Assembly (NCBI GenBank): GCA_021613335.1
Contig: JAJTWR010000239.1
Location: forward strand, 442,501 to 506,500
Direction: 5' to 3'
Length of the DNA stretch: 64,000 bases
Origin: Whitmania pigra
Taxonomy: Eukaryota > Annelida > Clitellata > Hirudinida > Haemopidae
The notes below the pieces were generated by a model. The model was given only the letters and a program-made list of their open reading frames with translations. It made no database searches and was not told where the DNA came from. Position numbers and translations under genes: made by a program. How positions within the stretch are numbered: position 1 is the first letter of the stretch; every line of letters starts with the position of its first letter. Positions 46,672 to 59,597 of the stretch are shown piece by piece.

Positions 46672-49600
46672 ATAACAACTGTTCTTGTCAGCAAACCAGC
46701 TGTTTCAGCTCTCGTTGAAATTCCAATCAATTAATCAAAGATTAAACATGTATTATAAAATATTAAAATAAAAAACTCACCAGACACTTTTCTCAGTTTG
46801 ACGTTGCTAAGGGATTCCTTCAGAGACGAAATTTCTATTGGCTGAGACCTCGGAGGCGACCAATCACAAGGAGGGGGCGGAGGCGCGGGAGGCGGTGCTG
46901 GAAAAGAGGCGTCTCCATCGTCTTCCACGGGGTCATCTGCTGCGGTCCACGGAAAATCTTCGGATGGGGGTGGAGGTGGATCATCCGATTGGACGTAGTC
47001 GTAATGGTTAGTTTCATTAGGCTGTTCCTGATACTCGAAAGGTTGGTCATCGTAAGTCGTTGGTTGTTCGTCAACTTCAGCTTCTGACGTGGGGCGCTCT
47101 TCTGCCTCTTCACCGAAGTTGATGGTGTAGTTCTCCATACCATCCAAATAGTTGTATTCATCCTCATCACTTCTTCTCAGAGTATCGTCATCATCATCTT
47201 GTTCTTCCTCCTCTGTCGATAGTTGAGGGGGCGGTGGTGGAATGAAATTGGGCGGTGGTGGTGGAGTAAAATCCGGAGGAGGAGGAACATGGAAAACTGG
47301 TGTGGCATTGGTCAGAGTGGACGGATTGGAAAGCCGAGAAGAATTCTCTTCTTCGATGAACTCAGATGAATAATCATTCTCTTTGGTCTGATTAATAATT
47401 TCGCCGCTGTTCAGATAATCAGGGTATTCGAGATTGGTATCATGAGGTTTTTCCCCTCCAACTGTGTTTGCCTGGTACACAAAGGTGTTGCTGCGCTCGT
47501 ATGTCGATGCGAAATCGTTCTCGATGCGGTTTTGGCTGTTTGTGTATGTGCTGCTTTCCTCGTCTTGCAGAAGTTTGTTCAACCTGGTGAGCTCGTCACC
47601 GGTGAGTCCAAGACCTTCGTCATCGAGGAACGTCTTCGGCTTCTTCTTCCTCATAATGGCCTCGTAATCGAACGATGATTCCCCGTTGACAGATTGTCCG
47701 ACTGCTTGACTTGTTTCATCAGCTAAATAGTTTTCCGAGTCTCTACTCTGATAGTTCTGAGGTGGAGGTGCAAAAACTTCACTGGTCTCGTAAGGACCTT
47801 CAAAGTCGCAGTCATCAGTTGGAGCAACGAAGTTCTCCGATATTTGGCCACAAGTCTGTCTACGTCTCTCGGCCATGCCTGAGATTCCCGAACTCGCCGA
47901 TGTAATACTATTTGAGGCACTGCTCTCCTGCTCGGCCGTTGTGTAACCAGATTCAGGATTTGCGTTGTCATCGATGGTGTCATAAATTATCTCGTGGTCC
48001 TTTAATTTGAAAAGTCAGACGAACTTTTTAAGTAATTTTTTTAAAGATTTACGAATATTTTTTAATAATTTAATTATAATTCAAGGTTTTTTATAACGAT
48101 TTCATTATCATTTGCATAATCGTGCCTTACGTGTATTTAGATCTTTGAGTCTCTTTTAATTAATATGATGTTATATTTTAATTACATGGGAAGTTATGAA
48201 ACTCATCGAATAAATTATTACCGCCTTTACCTATTCACGATGACATTGTAAACAAATTCTTGCAGCCATAGAAACTGAACATTTCAATGAGCAGCTCGAA
48301 AGAGTTGAGTCACGTATTTGGATACATTTCAATGAGTCCAATGTTAATGAGTCATTGTTTAGTACTTAATGTTCTTTCATTAATTTGTTTAATTTTTATA
48401 ACTTCTTTAATCTCAACAAAGATGGATACTATTTTTTGTTTTAACAGTAACTTTGACAAAGTTTACAACTATTTCATTTAAATATTAAATTATCATTTAT
48501 CATTTGTTAAATAAATTATCAATAATTAACAAGTAAACACTTACTTCATTCGAAGCGACTTCTGTTCTTCTCAAACCTGAAAATGGAAAATTAATATTAT
48601 ATAACAATAACAATAACAAATAACAATATTTATTATATTAATATAATAATAAATATATAATAATTATTTTTATTTAATATTATATTATATTATATAAATA
48701 AAATATTATATATATATAATATATTATATTATATTTTGCAATAATATAATATTATAATAATAATATATTTTATTATATATATAATATTATATTATATTTT
48801 TCAATAATATAATATATTATATTATATATAATATTTTATATTATATTATATTTTGCAATAATATAATATATTATATTATAATATAATAATATAATATAAT
48901 AATATAATATATATAATATATTTTATTATATATATATATTATATTATATTTTGCAATAATATAATATATTTTATTATATATATAATATTTTATTTATGTA
49001 TGATATAATATATATAAAATTTTATTATAATATAATATATTAATATATTTTATTATATACCAATTTTGAGTAAAAAATTCCGAATCTATAGTGCTGAATC
49101 GTCGAAATTATTTTCTCATTAATTTCAATAAATTTAAGTACATAATTACTTAGGAAAGCATTCTAATTTTTATCTTGATATAATTCCAACATTCCATGAC
49201 TACTTTGCTATCAAGATTCTCAAGCATCATCACTCAATCAACCTCTTTTGCAGTTGACAAATTTTAAATATTGATACTTTTTCCTTATTTTGCAATAACA
49301 ATTTAAAATTTGTAAATTACAATTATGATTTACAAAGTTTGGAATCCTACTTTCGTAATTTTTGTAATTAGACTTTAAATTGTTTGAGGTCAAGACTTCA
49401 CTTTCATCAATATTTCCATTGGTTTTAAATATTAACGACATTATACATAATTTCCTGGAGAAATACTGAGCAGCTTAGAATTAAGAATATTAGTGATGAT
49501 GATGATGACAATAATGATGATAATGATAATGGTGGCGATCAATGACGACGACGACGAAGGTCATGATGATAGTGTCGATGACGATGGTCATGCTGGTCTG

Positions 49601-50412
49601 ATAAAAAAAATGGATTACTTCGGATAAAGTCGTTTAGCAAAAGGCTGGACGTCTTAAATGCAAATCAGTTCACGTTAGATTAATATTTATGATGCAAGAA
49701 ATTGATGGCTCAGACGGTGAATGCGATGACAAAGTAGATGACGATGATAATGTTGGTGATGATAATGCTGATGATGAAGCGACTGGAATCAATCAATCAA
49801 TCAATCAATCAATCACCTGAAGATGATCGCCTCATGAGCAGGTTTTTACTTGCACTCCTGTGGAGGGCGTTGCAGAGACTTCTGGATGTGTTCAGCGAGG
49901 TTGGTGCTTCGGAGAAGATGATCTTGTCGTCATCGTCAGTTTCAAACTCGTCCAACATTTCATCGAATTCGACGAGTGACTTGTGAATCTCGTTCGTTCT
50001 GAATTTAAAAATACGAAAACAAAACTTCTAATCGATGTTTTCCTTCGATAAAAGTTAATATACAAGGTAAACGTTCAGAGTCTAAACTGTAAACTACTTT
50101 AAAATATTATTATTTTATTGCGTGTTGATGTAATCGAGATTCCACATTTTAAGCAGGGTAGGAAGCACATCGCACTAACATGCTGGACGATGAGGGAATT
50201 TTGTTGAGCTTGGGCGGAGGAGACCACGGGAAGTCCACAACGTCCAAAACGGCGTCTGGAGAGGAGCAGCCCTTTTTGAGTGTATCGAAAAGTAGAGGCT
50301 GTGCAAAGGTGCTCGAACTCGATCCGCTGCCACCCCATGCCTGGTTCCTCCAAATTCTTCCACTTCGACCGGTCTCTTTGCCCCAAATTAACAAGTTCAT
50401 AGTCCCCGTCAT
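43505..50412 (-). CDS. Acidic proline-rich WH2 protein, putative actin regulator
   Basis: I cannot give a family name. Exons in transcript order: 50180-50412, 49817-49998, 48545-48576 (32 bases), 46781-47999, 45912-46052, 45342-45497, 45163-45222, 44498-44601, 43837-43947, 43505-43603. All phases fit, giving about 778 residues. It is hydrophilic, with no signal peptide or membrane helix. Residues about 150-540 are acidic with polyproline blocks (VPPPPDF, IPPPPPQL, PPAPPPPP). A clear WH2 motif follows near 540-555 (SLKESLSNVKLRKV), with a second possible one near 575-595 (ANLILSGAFKLKPT). The last 100 residues hold three Trp-Lys modules (PWKRDLIERK, PQWKKNLLIEK, MQWKQRH) recalling C-terminal segments of espin, phostensin and taperin. 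WH2 motifs bind G-actin and proline runs bind profilin or SH3/EVH1 domains, so a cytoskeletal role is likely. The start ATG at 50412 is the least certain part. Confidence 0.85.
46375..46672. repeat. (AAT)n microsatellite in an intron of the WH2 gene
   Basis: About 300 bases of AAT repeat with sporadic AAG, ACT, ATC and two-base variants. It lies about 110 bases from the donor of the large exon (46781-47999). Confidence 0.97.
48590..49065. repeat. AT-satellite with a recurring TTTTGCAATAATATAATAT block
   Basis: Nearly pure A/T over 470 bases in the intron upstream of the 32-base exon. The block TTTTGCAATAATATAATAT, the main place where G or C occurs, recurs near 48734, 48797, 48851 and 48950, with unequal spacing of about 55-100 bases. 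The sequence between is locally palindromic (TATAATATTATA-like). Confidence 0.8.
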
Positions 50413-51854
50413 GTTTATCTCGTTTATACGTTGATCTCTTGCAGTCCAGTATTAACCGCGGTAATAAGTTATAAACAACAAAATTTTAGCATTTTGACGG
50501 TTTGCAAAGACTCTTCTAATGATTTTAAAAGACAATCTTTTGAGGTGGTAACCGATCTTTAGTCACGCTCACCTGGCCTTTGCATTGCACAGCTTCTTAC
50601 AGCTTGCGGTAACCAATCAGCCGCTTCGCTTGGTTAATCATGCATGGACGTGTTTGTTAAATTCGACACTAACCATTTTTAATAAATTAATATTTGAATT
50701 TACGTTTTCAAGTTCAGGAATTAAAAAATCAATATTTTAATTACAATTATTATACCAGTGAAAAATTAGGCAAAATACATCCCCAAGTTCAAAGCATTCA
50801 AAATTTGAATCTTATTCGACATTTCCTTCAATTCCAGGATATAAAAATACTAATAATCGAAAATAATAATAATAACATAGCCTTTTAACCACTTCCTCGT
50901 GTGGCAGTAATATTAATAATAATAATAATAATAACTTAAGTTATAAGTAAAAGACAGAAATATATTCAACGACTGCACGACTTACGGGAAATTCAGAGAC
51001 ATTTAAATTTTTAGGTGGCCACGCGAGGAGCACAATTAGGTCTTTAAAGTTTATAACTTCCTCGTCACGCCTCTGTTAAATTCTAATTTTTGTCGTGTTC
51101 CTGACTTTAAAATTACATTTAATTCCTTTTACCCATCAACAGCCCAATAACTCCTTGCACACAAATCAAAGTTTGATGTGCGACAACGTCCAAGTGGCTT
51201 GAAAAACCAATTTGATGATATTTTATTCCACAAATAATAGACAAAACTGAAATACAGATCTTCACTTGAGTTATAAAAGTTAAAGTTATTGTTATCCACT
51301 TCAAATCTAAATTCGCACAGATTCACGTTATTCAACATCCAATTCTCAGGCAATTCACAAATCCCAAGCAAGAAATCAGCCACATGAATGGACAATCTAA
51401 TAACTTCCTCAATCATGTGAAGTTATTATTATATTGCTATTACTAAACCATACTTTAAAAATTATGCATTAGGCATAGTTATATTCATTATCTTATAAGT
51501 AATTTGACAACAATTATTAGACAAATGTAAGCATCAAAAACTCACAAGTTCAGCACTACTTTCTACTTTTAATTGATCATCAACAGAAATATTCCATCAA
51601 TTTCTACTTTTAATTGATCATCAACAAAAATATTTCATCAATTTTGATTCTTAACTTAACACGAATTACAATCACATAATTAATCTATGGACACATATAA
51701 TTAATCCGATCTTGAAAAAAAAAACATCAGACGTGGTAATGGAAAAATATTCTAACATAACTATCGTGCACAACATCCAAGGTAATGGTCGACGTGGCAA
51801 ATGACGAGCCTGACACAAAGAAAGATCAGGTGGAAATGTTGGAAGTACGTCGCT
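50413..51854. other. Intergenic region between the WH2 gene and beta-adaptin
   Basis: Both neighbours are on the minus strand; this should hold the WH2 gene promoter and the 3' UTR of the adaptin gene. It is AT-rich. A 41-base direct repeat occurs at 51560-51600 and 51601-51641. No exon could be supported; open frames up to 95 codons show no recognisable domain. Confidence 0.5.
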
Positions 51855-54800
51855 TCAAACGCGAAGTATGGTCTCGTAGGACTGCTGGATGACTGGATAA
51901 ACGTCGGCAGCCCTCGACTTCAGGGACAGCTGAGGATAAAAACAAGCGATGAATTAAATGGTAATAATTTTCACTTGAGATTGCAAGTACAATTAATCCA
52001 TTCATTCAGATGATTTACAATATGGTAATTTTAAAAAATATGCTTTTAATTAATGCAAGATTGGTTAACATATCAACAATCAATTTCTTCAAAACAAATG
52101 AACCACCATGAAATTCTGATTCCCCGGTTGTATTTTGAGCTCCGCAAGGACCCAGATGCCATTGGAGAGTTTGAGCGACTGGTACAACATGTCCTGTCCC
52201 TCAACATTCCTCTTGGCAACCGTAAAGATGTTGTTGTTCCTCAACTTCTGAGAAACAGTGTCTGAAAGTAAATAGTAGAATCATTTATGCAAACACAATA
52301 ACAGCAATTATATTTACAAGAGGGTTCATTTATTTAAAGTTTGAGATCACAAAGTTGAGCTAACCTGCATTGTGCTGGACATTCTTAATCTCATATTGGA
52401 CCTCATTCTGGACTGGAATATCCTTCCAGGTGGCAAGGAAAGTCCTCTTCTCCATCTCTCCATCCTCCACGAACAACACGTGAACGGGAACCACGCAACT
52501 GAAGTAGAAGACGGAAATGTTGTTCTTCAGAGCAACCTGACAACAACATTTTATCTGTCACATATCTTCAATCAGTTGTAGTTATTATTATTATTACTAA
52601 TAATAATGGCTACGTAATTAATAATAATAATAATTATGGCTACATAAAAATAATTATTAGTTACAATAAAATGATGGTTGGTAAAGATCTGTGAAATATA
52701 CAAGCAATTCCTGACAACATTGTTTGCTATACTATCAACCTCCGCATGGAACTAAACATTTATGATGCCCGCCCGACTCAGCACGAATCGTGTCAACAAC
52801 AACAACATGTTCATTGGATACCTGAAGATTGTTGAGTGGTTGCATCTTCTGCACCTGACCAACAGTGTTGAGGAGGAGAGAAACATTGAGGCTCTGATTG
52901 GGCATGAGTGATGTCACATTCAGACCCTGAGCAGGGGCTATGGCAAAGCTGGAGGCAAGAGAATGGTTTTAGGTGGCTTTGTGAATGATAATTGATTGTG
53001 ATTAATATTTGATCAATTACATGCATTTGTTGCCAACAATAATGAAACAAAACCTGTTCTTATTAAATTGGATGGCAAATCCCATCATAGCCTGAAGTGC
53101 CTTGTTTGTGAGTGTCAACTCCATGAATATTTGCCCACCCTTCCTTGAGAAGGTTCCAGAAACTTCCAATCCTTTGCCTTTTGCTGCAGTCAGCCATACC
53201 TAGGATGGTGTTTAAGAATATTGCTTGAATGTATTGAATTTAAGAAAATCATTTCAACATGGAATTTAAGAAAATTATTTCATATTATATGATGTTGATG
53301 AGCAAAGCATTATTGCCCAAGAAACAGCCACAAAACATTTATCAATAACCAGATTCTAACCAATAATAAAAATACCAATCTAACAACAGTAAAACAATGC
53401 AACAACCTCTTGAGGAGGAACGTAACTGGCCGACTGTGCGAGTCCAAAAATGTCCTTGAGTCCTCCGAGCATCTCAGAGCCACTGCCTTCCAATCCAGAA
53501 CCGTGAGCACCACCAAGCTGTGAAAAGCAGTTCAGCAACTTTAATTAAATTAAACACAAAATATTACCGAGTACAAGTAATACTCCCAAGGTAATAATAA
53601 ATGTTGACAACGGAACAAAGAACGACAAACCAGACTGTCGAGCCCTTCGCCCAGAAGATCAACTTCGTTGGACGGAGGAACGGGCGTCATCTGCTGGTTG
53701 TGGTAAGATTGTTGATAGTGCGGCGGGTTGATGTCCATGTCCAACAGGTCGCCAATCAATGAGTCGACACCTGGAATCACCACGGAAACGGGTGCCTGAG
53801 TGTGTGTGGCAGCAGCAGCAGCTACTGCCATCGTTTCCTGCGATGCTTCGGTCGCAGTGCCAGGAGTTCTTGAGGTGTAAACCATACTTTTCAGTTTTCA
53901 AACAATTGGAATTTAACTTTCAATATTACTATTATTATTGTCATCAAATTTAATGGCCGATGTTAAATTTTCGAGTGCACCTTTTTGTTGCTCAGAGCAA
54001 ATTGTTGCAATATGATTAAAATATGAGACAAACGATTACAATCAATCCAGCAAGGTGACTCCATATACTCCCGGATACTCACGCCTGAGACTTGGGCAGC
54101 ACCCTCCTGACGAGAGATCCGGCACGTCCCTCCACGAACGCGTTCGGAGGTTTGTGGTAGACCGAAGCAAGACTGGAAATATGGCATATGAGTTCGTCCA
54201 ACAAGGTCGGTTCGATCAGATCGGTTTCCTCGGAAATGAGGGGCTTCTCGGCCAGCACGACGTCTTTGGCGGCAGCGGGATCGGTGGAAAGCAGACGCCA
54301 GTAAATGTAACCCCTGTCCCTCAGGTCAGGATTGTCGCTGTCCTGCAACAATGGATCGGTATGTTTTATATTTTGTACATGATGAATTGTGAAATTGCCT
54401 ATCCATTTGTCCATTTAACCATCCAGTCATCTATCAATTAACATGGTGTCACTTAACGTGGATACCTGAGTAGCAAGACTGAGCACTTGTTGGACTAGTT
54501 CTTGAGTATCTGTCGGTCTCTTCAGGAAGAGTTTGACGACAGCCGTCAACAACTGCAACTGAACCTGTAAAGGTTGTTGTTAGATTAAAAAAAGAAGTTA
54601 TTATAATATTCCTACAAGACATCAACTATTGAACTGAAAAATGTACTCTTTTGTTGATAATTGTAATGCCGTAATAAACTTAATTACTGAAAATTAAAAT
54701 AATAAAATATTAACTTGTGTGTTTTCATCTTGGAATCCCTCCAAAAATCCCTCGAGTAATTCATCTGCATTGTCGATCCTCTCTGCATACTCACCGATGA

Positions 54801-57668
54801 TCCAAACCATGGATGCTCTGAAATATTAAACATTATCAGCCTATTAATTAATTACCACAACAAAGCAATTACAAATTATCAGCACATTAATTACCACAAT
54901 AAAGCAATTACAAATTATTAACAAGATGGTTTTCTATATAAAAGTGATGCAAAGTGTTGGAACCTACTTGGCCTCTGGTTCGTCGAGTGTGTCCAGATTT
55001 TCACAGAGAGTGGAGATGATGCTCTCGTACTTGTTAGGATACTTTCTGAAGATGTCCTTAAATATCGTTTATTCAACTTTTACAATCACATCAGTCATCT
55101 TTTCTTTAATTGCAATTGTCATGGTAACACGTTAAAGTTGTGGATAAAATAAAAAAGATTTGGCAGTCCCAAATAATGTGGAAATGTCAGCATGAAGAAG
55201 AACCATTCGACAATTTATATTCCAGTTATTTAGTTTCTATTTAGTTCCAGTTGACCACTTCAATTAATAATGATGTAGTAGCAGTGGTAATGATGATGAT
55301 CATAATAAAGGTAGCACTTAACTAATCAATAGCTAACTTACTTTAATGACGACTATGGCCTCCTGCACCACATAGTTGACCTTAGTTTGGATGAGGTCAA
55401 GGAGGGTACTGACGCACCTCTCCGCCGACTGCTCCACTTTGATGGCACATCTTCCTATCGCCCTCACGGCTTTCCTCACAAAATCAACGTCCACCTCTGT
55501 CGCGTACCTTCGTTTAATAATAAGCTAATTAACATTTGACGATCACCACGACTTCAGAAATAACAAACTCGATGATAACAAACATTAACTTGGATGTGGC
55601 AAATAAAACAGAGTTAAATTATTCATTATTTCATTTGAACTAATTTGCATATACAATTAGCTCCTGTGCAACAATAGATCATCAAAAGTCCAATGAATGC
55701 AAAGACAAACTCTTTGAGTTCTGCAAGGACTTGTGCAATGTTGGACTGATTGGTGAGTCTGATCATGATGTCCAACTTTTCCAGTTTTACGTAAATTGGG
55801 TCGTTGTACTTCACAAAGAACACCTTCATCTCGTTCTTCAGAATCTCAGGACTGAACATTAAACATTCAACATTATTCGGCAAAAAAAAAAAAACAAAAC
55901 AATCAAAATAAAAGTTTAAATGGGAAAGAACATTGCACTGATAATCTACTTTAAAAAAACATTTAAGTGCAATTCAATGATTGATATTCAGAACATTGTA
56001 GAAGGTCTTTTTTGTGATAAACATTTCATAATAAACAGTTTAAGGAAAATGTATTTAAGAGAAAAACAAACTTCATAACAATTTACTTGACTTTTGTTTT
56101 AACTCGCACATAATTTTTTGTAATTATTAAAATCAAATAGCATTTGCAGACCAAACAAAGCAACATCATCCCCAATTTCAAGCAAAAAATAAAAAATTAT
56201 AAATAACAAAACAAACCGTTTCTGTACGATGAGGTTGATGTTTCTGAGTGCAACATACTGGGTCTCCTGTTCTGCAGACAGCAAAGTAACCATGGGCGGA
56301 GCCAGCTTTTTGATGAGCATCGAGACCACCTCGGAACTGGGGTCCATCATCTCCATCAGCTTCATGATGACCTTGACGGAGGAGAGCACGATGGCGCTGT
56401 TGGCGTGGGCCAGTCGAGGGGTTATCCTCTCGCAGATGCTCTGCGCCTCCCTCTCGTCCTTCGGGACGTAGTTCGAAACCGCATCCAGGATGAAGACCTG
56501 ACCCCACTCTGTGCATTCGTTGAGTGCTGTCAGGAGTTTGTTGATGATCTGGGTGTTCATGTCGACCACCTGAGCGGCAGTCGAACTCGTCTCCATGATT
56601 TCCGTCAGAGCGGCCACGGCATTTGCCACGACCTGTTCAAATGTCGAAGGTAAGTTCAGTTCGTTACGGAACATGTCGGTGCACAACTATTATTATTACG
56701 ATGAATAAATAAAATCCAAGAATTATTTGAATGCACTGGAATTCCTGGTAATAGATTCGGTTACGAGCCTTCTGCGAGTCTACCAACCATGGGGTTAGAG
56801 TCCGACAGAAGATCCTTCAAACTTTCGAGAAAACCTTGATCTTCGACTAGTTGGGCATTGATGTCGTAAAGCTTGGCAACGCTAACAGCTGCCGTTTTCC
56901 TGACGTAAGGATCTTCATCCTTCAGGCATTTTCTCAGAGGTTCGCACATGTACTCAGTGATCTTGTCTACTCTTATGCATCCCATAGTTCTGACAGCCAG
57001 TGCTCTGATCAAAGGGTTACTGTCATCACAATCCTGTTCAATTAAATAATAAAGATTCTGAAGAAAAGATATTCCTACATTCTATTAAATCAAAGCTAGG
57101 CCAAGATATAAATAGTGATTGATGCAGAAATTTACCTTACAAACTAATTAATAAACAATGAATTAAATATTTTTAAACAATAACGATTTTAACTTCAGTC
57201 AAGCAATGAATTCCTGGAAAGCTTTTCAAGCAAAATTAAAAACAAGAAAGTACCTTAACAAAAGTATTGACAGCCATTATTGCCATGTCTGGCTGACTCT
57301 TAGCATAATTCATCAGGTACAAATACACAAGCTTCTTCAACTCTAGATTATCTGTCTGCATGCAGTTTATGACATCAGGAAACAGAGCACTGCAAATTTA
57401 TTTTGAAAACATGCCAATTCACCGTATTGTTTAAATTCAAATCAATTACCTAACCTGACATCTTTTCCAACTGTCATGCTAGCTATAACCTTTTTGACTG
57501 CCTCTTTTTTCCTTTCTTTCTTATCACTATTGAGTTCATTTTTCAACTCAAATATTTCACCTAAAAAATTATCAAGGAGCGTGTACAGGCTTATAAAATT
57601 CCAGAGTGCAGAAACACGAAGTCGATTCAACCTTTTTTGTTATTCGTGAAGTATTTCGAATCCGTCAT
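51855..57668 (-). CDS. AP1/2B: AP-1/AP-2 complex beta subunit (beta-adaptin)
   Basis: Large subunit of the clathrin adaptor complexes that sort cargo at the trans-Golgi network and plasma membrane. Exons in transcript order: 57632-57668, 57455-57560, 57254-57389, 56788-57033, 56217-56632, 55707-55851, 55342-55524, 54968-55056, 54715-54817, 54466-54564, 54083-54342, 53631-53868, 53407-53517, 53054-53199, 52822-52948, 52365-52536, 52107-52261, 51855-51929. The total is 947 residues; vertebrate AP1B1 and AP2B1 have about 937-949. The start MTDSKYFT is the family's own. Residues to about 606 are the HEAT-repeat trunk ([18 protein letters not shown], [13 protein letters not shown]). The hinge (about 607-720) holds a clathrin box LLDMD. 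The appendage follows ([17 protein letters not shown] to the end SYETILRV). Many invertebrates have one gene serving both complexes, so AP-1 and AP-2 are not separated here. One junction, exons 6-7, adds six unusual residues. Confidence 0.96.
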
Positions 57669-59597
57669 CGCGGGACGTGTACTTTTAGTGGCAATATTGA
57701 GGATCTACAGAAAATATAACGAGAAAAATTCGTGCTAATTTATCCAAAATATTGTATTGAATCCCCTACTTATGCACAATTGAAAACTCCAGCACCGCAA
57801 AACAGCTAAGCGGTCGCTCGAATTCACAACAAATTAAAATACAATTAAAGTTTGGGTCAAATGGGCGTTCTGGACAAAGTGGAACAGCAATTTTTTTATT
57901 TAATTTAAAACTATAAATAAATTTGTAAAGCAAGAAAACTTATCGTTTTTGGAGCAAACAAAAATATGTAAAATTTATTTATTAATATTTAAATTCTTGT
58001 ATATAGACTTGTTTTAATCTGTCAAGATGATGTATAAAAACAAATGTTTAAAAAGTTTACTCAAAATCCTACATGAATGAAACTTGATTGGAATTATGGC
58101 CAAACGCTTCCCCGTCATAAGTTTTTCCCACCTGGGTCACTCCTAGAAGTATGCCAATTTTATGCAAGAGTATAATCATTTTAGTTAACCTGAAGTAGTT
58201 TTACTCAAATCAAATTTAATTTAATTATAGATAAATCGCCTGATCATATTCGCATATGTCACGGGACTTCATTCTGATATTTAAATGATGTATCGAATAT
58301 GTCTAGTACAGATTCTCTAAAAATATTTTATCATTATTTTTTTTATTAACCTGTATCTAAACTTTTGTAGCATAATCTGGGCTTCCGTTATTTAACTTAT
58401 TAATTTTGTTTTTAATTTAGAAGAAAAATTCAGAATTGTGTCTGCCACACAACGTTTGCACCAAACATTTATTGGTGAATTCCACGGAAAATGTTCCCCA
58501 GGGTCCAAAAAATTATTTTACCTGTTTATGTATTTTTTCAGTCTCATTATATTTATTAAAGTTATAAGTGTAAAACGATTTTAGGTTTAATTTTATGTTT
58601 GTTCGATGTTTTAGAGGGCATTTCAGTGGTGCATTTTTTTGCAACACGTATAAATGTTTTTATTGAAGAATCTGATGCTGTCTTATAAAAAACGAAATAA
58701 GTTATTATTTACGTGTATTGTGGCCCGACATAGTAACCATCCCTGGAGTTCTTTAAGCGCCACCTGAAGATTCATCTTTTAAAAATGGCGCTTTAAAAAT
58801 TAACTACTACTATTACTGTTGTTGTTATTGTCAACCGAAGAAGAAAAATTTCATCATTATAAAATCACAATCTTCAAAGCTTAGAACAAAAGATCAGTTC
58901 AGTTTACGCACGCAATGCAGTTCGGCTCTATGCATGCAACGCGGTTCGATTTAAGCGTTTTAATTTTTTTTAAGCCTTAAACCAATTTAGATTAACTAAA
59001 ATTAAATTTTCATTTTTTCTAAATATATTTATTAATAATTTTACCAACTCTTAAGACGTGCCTCCTTTCATGATAAATATGAAAATTAATTTTCAATACG
59101 CTATTCTTAGGACCCACACACCTGAAGGTCATTCAATAAGATCCCTCATTAATAATAACGTTCCTCATTGACTCAATTCGACCAAATTTTGATCTCCAGT
59201 CACACATTCCTCCCATCATTTCTAAGTACTCAAATTAATTTGTGGGCGATACAACGGAAAATTCTTTTTTGTAAAACGTTTTAGTAACTTGTAAGGACTT
59301 TTGTTACATCAAGTACAAAAATTAATTATTATTAAGTAATATACGTTTTAGCATGCTTCATTTACGTGTTCGATTTTCACTGCACGGTGGCGTGTGTAAG
59401 CGGTGACAGTGAGAGGATATAAAGTCGAACTGAAAAGTCTGCAAATCTTGGAACTGATTTGAATACGTTAGGAGGTTAAGGGTTAAAACATTTTAATAAA
59501 TGCTTTCTCATAAAGTCTTCAGGAATTAATTTCAAATTGTTCAGTAAAATACGAAATATTTTGGAATTATTTGCAAATTATAAAGACTGGATGAGCA
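57669..59597. other. Divergent intergenic region between beta-adaptin and the GPCR, with a possible LINE tail
   Basis: The region must hold two promoters. It is AT-rich. Around 58737-58796 a short plus-strand frame reads SLEFFKRHLKIHLL and is followed by GCGCTTTAAAAAT and short ACT/TTG-type repeats. This resembles the C-terminus and 3' tail of CR1/L2-type LINE reverse transcriptases, but a stop lies directly upstream and nothing more of the element is visible. A TATA-like GGATATAAAG occurs near 59414-59423, about 180 bases before the GPCR start. Nothing else was seen. Confidence 0.35.

Noticed and set aside
46835..47170. Second minus-strand frame within the large WH2 exon
   Set aside because: It is a shifted frame of the exon whose other frame carries the WH2 motif and keeps phase with nine other exons.
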